From assembly GCA_023667285.1 (NCBI GenBank), contig JAMPAK010000001.1, positions 916,690-964,223 of the forward strand: a DNA stretch of 47,534 nt, read 5' to 3'. This document shows, in pieces, positions 45,747-47,534 of this stretch. This DNA comes from Muribaculaceae bacterium. Its GTDB lineage: Bacteria; Bacteroidota; Bacteroidia; Bacteroidales; Muribaculaceae. Both the position numbers and the translations under genes were made by a program. Under the pieces are notes generated by a model. That model saw only the letters and a program-made list of their open reading frames with translations, had not been told where the DNA came from and searched no databases. Each line of letters opens with the position of its first letter. Positions within the stretch are counted from its first letter, which is position 1.

Positions 45747-46244
45747 ATGCGCTCTATATTCTACCCACTATGTCTGGCCGCGGCGGGCGTCCTTGCTGCC
45801 CAAGCCGATGTGACCACCGTCACCATCATCGACCATATCACAGCGACAGGCTCAAACACAGTCGAGCTTCCTGAGTCGCTGCTCAAGCGTCTGGCCAAGG
45901 TCGAGAGTGCTCCTGAGGAGGAAGAGAAGGAAACTGAAAAGGAGGAGGCCGCACCTCGCCCGCAGAGCGGGCGCATGGCCGGATATCGCGTGCAGGTGTT
46001 CAGCGACAACAACCCCCGCACAGCCAAGTCTGAGGCCGGAAGCAAGAAGCGCGTCATTGATGCCCGGTTCCCCCAGTATCAGACCTATGTCACCTACACA
46101 TCTCCCTACTGGCGACTCAAGGTGGGCGACTTCCGTACTCAGCAGGAGGCCAACGCCGCCGCCGAGGAGCTCCGCAAGGCATTCCCCGCCTACAGCAAGG
46201 AGATTCGTGTGGTCAGGGACAGAGTCAACATATCAGCAAACTGA
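45747..46244 (+). CDS. Secreted SPOR-domain protein
   Basis: A 165-aa protein with a signal peptide (about 1-20, LAAAGVLAAQA), an acidic Glu-rich linker (about 52-70, APEEEEKETEKEEAA) and a C-terminal SPOR domain (about 78-160; MAGYRVQVFSDNNPRTAKSE, WRLKVGDFRTQQEANAAAEE). SPOR domains bind peptidoglycan stripped of stem peptides, typically at division sites. Here it should be a periplasmic wall-binding protein with no catalytic part. It lies 77 bp after tpiA and 14 bp before folE. Confidence 0.92.
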   Translation: MRSIFYPLCLAAAGVLAAQADVTTVTIIDHITATGSNTVELPESLLKRLAKVESAPEEEEKETEKEEAAPRPQSGRMAGYRVQVFSDNNPRTAKSEAGSKKRVIDARFPQYQTYVTYTSPYWRLKVGDFRTQQEANAAAEELRKAFPAYSKEIRVVRDRVNISAN

Positions 46245-46258
46245 ACAGACTTTAGCAG

Positions 46259-46843
46259 ATGAGTAAGAACAGCGGACTCTCTGAGGAGACTATAAGTGAG
46301 ATTGCCGCACACTATGCCGAGATAATCCGCCTGCTTGGCGAGGACATCTCGCGCGAGGGGCTTGTAAAGACACCCATGAGAGCAGCCCGCGCCATGGCAT
46401 ACATCACACGCGGCTACCGTCAGAACCCCGACGCCATCATCAACGACGCCATCTTCACCCACGAGGGCTCAAGAATGGTCATCGTCCGCGACATCGAGTT
46501 CCACTCTCTCTGCGAGCACCACATCCTCCCATTCTACGGCAAAGTCTCCGTAGGCTATATCCCCGATGGCCGCACAATAGGTTTGAGCAAACTCGCCCGC
46601 CTTGTCGACTTCTATGCCCGCAGACTCCAGGTCCAGGAACGGATGACAGCCCAGATATGCCGCATCATCATGGACAAACTCAAGGCCAAGGGCGTCATTG
46701 TTGTCTGCGAGGGAGAGCACCTCTGCATGAAGATGCGCGGCGTCGAGAAACAACTCTCCGTGACAACAACCGTCGAGACCGCCGGAGTCTTTGACACCGA
46801 TCCGGAACTGCGCCGCGAATTTTTCGACGCCATCAACCGCTGA
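46259..46843 (+). CDS. folE: GTP cyclohydrolase I
   Basis: A 194-aa enzyme that converts GTP to 7,8-dihydroneopterin triphosphate, the entry to folate (and queuosine-type) synthesis. Zinc ligands are visible as Cys85 and His88 in SLCEHH and Cys156 in EHLCMKMRG; other core motifs are FYGKVSVGYIP and GLSKLARLVDFYARRLQVQE. Start at the ATG 14 bp after the SPOR gene. It ends the tpiA-SPOR-folE unit. Confidence 0.97.
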   Translation: MSKNSGLSEETISEIAAHYAEIIRLLGEDISREGLVKTPMRAARAMAYITRGYRQNPDAIINDAIFTHEGSRMVIVRDIEFHSLCEHHILPFYGKVSVGYIPDGRTIGLSKLARLVDFYARRLQVQERMTAQICRIIMDKLKAKGVIVVCEGEHLCMKMRGVEKQLSVTTTVETAGVFDTDPELRREFFDAINR

Positions 46844-46877
46844 GGCTGTAACCCCTGCATTATTAACCTAATTATTG

Positions 46878-46911
46878 TTAACTACGGCCGCAATAACGCC
46901 GTAAGTGTTAA
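46878..46911 (+). terminator. Possible weak terminator after folE
   Basis: TACGGC (46883-46888) pairs with GCCGTA (46898-46903), extended outward by TTAAC/GTTAA after a short bulge. A TTTGATTTTT stretch begins a few bases further on. The fold is modest. Confidence 0.35.
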
Positions 46912-46946
46912 AACGCTTTGATTTTTAACCAATTAGAGTTAAAGTC

Positions 46947-46978
46947 CTTGACAAAGGGCTTTTTTCTTTGTAACTTTG
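46947..46978 (+). promoter_or_regulatory. Promoter of the ~300-nt transcript at the right end
   Basis: CTTG (46947-46950), a 20-bp spacer and TAACTTTG (46971-46978) fit the -33/-7 pattern. The expected transcription start is near 46983. No ORF of note begins soon after it. Confidence 0.6.
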
Positions 46979-46982
46979 CACT

Positions 46983-47286
46983 ACCAAACGAAAACTCAGC
47001 GGTCCTCAGCGACCGACACATAGATAATAAACCGCTAAAAATCAAATAATATAACTACCTGAAATTTTCATAGTCGTTAATAAGAAAAGTTGATTGTTTA
47101 CACTTTTTTACCTCTCTTTTTGTTATCCCATTAGAGACATCTATTCGCTAAGAAATTATCCTGACCCATCTCCATCGTCACCCGTGAGTGGCACCGGAGA
47201 AGAGTTTGAGAAAACGCATACCGATAATTAGAATTGATGATTATAATTACGGGCGCTCGCTGCGTGACGCAGAGGGCGTCTTTTTT
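46983..47286 (+). ncRNA. Candidate noncoding RNA or long leader
   Basis: This is most of the only gene-free stretch over 300 bases (46844-47428). A consensus-type promoter and a strong intrinsic terminator bracket about 300 nt with no convincing ORF. The 5' part can fold two ways: CGGTC/GACCG (47000-47004/47011-47015) or AGCGGT/ACCGCT (46998-47003/47031-47036), which share bases and exclude each other. I do not see the consensus cores of tmRNA, RNase P RNA or SRP RNA. It may be an independent small RNA or an attenuator leader for the gene starting at 47429; that gene has its own -7 box, which favours the former. Confidence 0.5.
47252..47286 (+). terminator. Intrinsic terminator of the right-end transcript
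   Basis: GGCGCTC (47252-47258) pairs with GGGCGTC (47274-47280) with two G-U pairs, and inside it CTGCG/CGCAG (47260-47264/47268-47272) closes a TGA loop. Six T follow (47281-47286). Confidence 0.85.
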
Positions 47287-47388
47287 CTTTCAGCCTCCCC
47301 CAGGTCGATGATTTACGTGGCCGAACAATCATTTTTTTATTTCACTGGCCTTCGGCATTATCACACTATTCTTTCCTCCTATCATTCT

Positions 47389-47396
47389 TACCTTTG
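47389..47396 (+). promoter_or_regulatory. -7 promoter element for the partial gene at 47429
   Basis: TACCTTTG matches TAnnTTTG. The predicted start is near 47401, with a leader of about 28 nt. No TTTG at -33. Confidence 0.5.
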
Positions 47397-47413
47397 CAAC
47401 CTAACATTCCTTT

Positions 47414-47498
47414 TCTCGAAGCCACCCAATGAAAAAACTCATCACAACCTCCCGGAAACAAACCTACTCCCCCATACTGGGGATACGTGGCTTCGAGA
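47414..47498. repeat. 12-bp inverted repeat across the start of the partial gene
   Basis: TCTCGAAGCCAC (47414-47425) and GTGGCTTCGAGA (47487-47498) are perfect reverse complements separated by 61 bp. The left arm lies in the leader, 3 bp before the ATG; the right arm lies in codons 20-24. A smaller CCCC/GGGG hairpin sits inside. Confidence 0.85.
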
Positions 47499-47534
47499 CA
47501 TATCTCAACCGACGCCTCACGAAAAACGAGCGCA
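47429..47534 (+). CDS. Start of an unidentified gene (partial, runs off the window)
   Basis: An open frame from the ATG at 47429 to the window end with no stop: 35 codons, beginning MKKLITTSRKQTYSPILGIR. It is preceded by a TACCTTTG -7 box (47389-47396) about 33 bp upstream. The basic N terminus shows no signal peptide. The visible part is too short to assign to a family. The inverted repeat 47414-47498 spans its start codon and first 24 codons, so a hairpin in the mRNA could limit translation. Confidence 0.5.
   Translation, partial: MKKLITTSRKQTYSPILGIRGFETYLNRRLTKNER

Noticed and set aside
47237-47311. Short ORF beginning Met-Ile-Ile-Ile-Thr just before the terminator at 47252-47286, like an amino-acid attenuator leader peptide
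   Set aside because: The frame runs through the whole hairpin and T tract instead of stopping before it, and the gene downstream has its own -7 box and shows no biosynthetic identity. Three Ile codons in A+T-rich DNA can occur by chance.

Overview
The window looks like chromosomal DNA from a gut Bacteroidales bacterium, most likely of the Muribaculaceae or a close relative. Supporting signs are a SusC/SusD pair with a hybrid two-component sensor, Bacteroidetes-type promoters (TAnnTTTG at -7, sometimes with TTTG or CTTG 20 bp upstream), near absence of Shine-Dalgarno sequences, a bifunctional fucokinase/GDP-fucose pyrophosphorylase (Fkp), and the order tpiA-SPOR-folE. The family-level placement is inference. 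I see no insertion sequences, phage genes, tRNAs or CRISPR arrays. The window is almost fully coding, and the one gap longer than 300 bases is at 46844-47428.

Layout. 1-70: 3' tail of a 5S rRNA gene and its terminator, followed by a patatin-like lipase gene. 928-3132 (-): secreted GH3 glycosidase. 3372-5330: groES-groEL. 5517-9016: a secreted protein of unknown function, dsbD, and a small cytosolic protein. 9126-15044: prs, an S9 peptidase lipoprotein, and fkp, the last two overlapping by 4 bp. 15149-19087: lysS-gpsA-pgi. 19166-32692: a fructan utilisation locus. 32776-38875 (-): a run of murA, an RSH-family ppGpp synthetase, a lipoprotein, a YihY membrane protein and ridA. 39-42 kb (-): murB and htpG. 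42362-46843 (+): a small secreted protein, topB, tpiA, a SPOR-domain protein and folE. 46947-47286: a promoter-to-terminator unit without a convincing ORF, followed by the start of an unidentified gene that runs off the window.

How the fructan locus should work, by analogy with the Bacteroides thetaiotaomicron BT1754-BT1765 locus: SusD captures and SusC imports fructan oligosaccharides, two GH32 enzymes release fructose in the periplasm, an inner-membrane MFS carrier imports it and a PfkB fructokinase phosphorylates it. The hybrid sensor has a sugar-binding-protein-type periplasmic domain and should detect free fructose. Neither GH32 has a lipobox and no SusE-like protein is present, so no surface endo-fructanase is encoded here.

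The most interesting signals are these. (1) A 12-bp element (TAAAAWTSGTGC-like), duplicated with an exact 21-bp period, lies both in the GH32/sensor intergenic region and upstream of susC, and is a candidate operator for the sensor's AraC-type domain. (2) Sigma-54-type promoters with exact GG-N10-GC spacing lie upstream of both chaperone transcripts, groESL and htpG. (3) There is a candidate ~300-nt noncoding RNA or long leader near the right end. (4) MurA has Asp in place of the usual catalytic Cys. (5) One RSH enzyme has a degenerate hydrolase motif but an RLKD synthetase motif. (6) One GH32 has an altered nucleophile motif (WIGDPCG).
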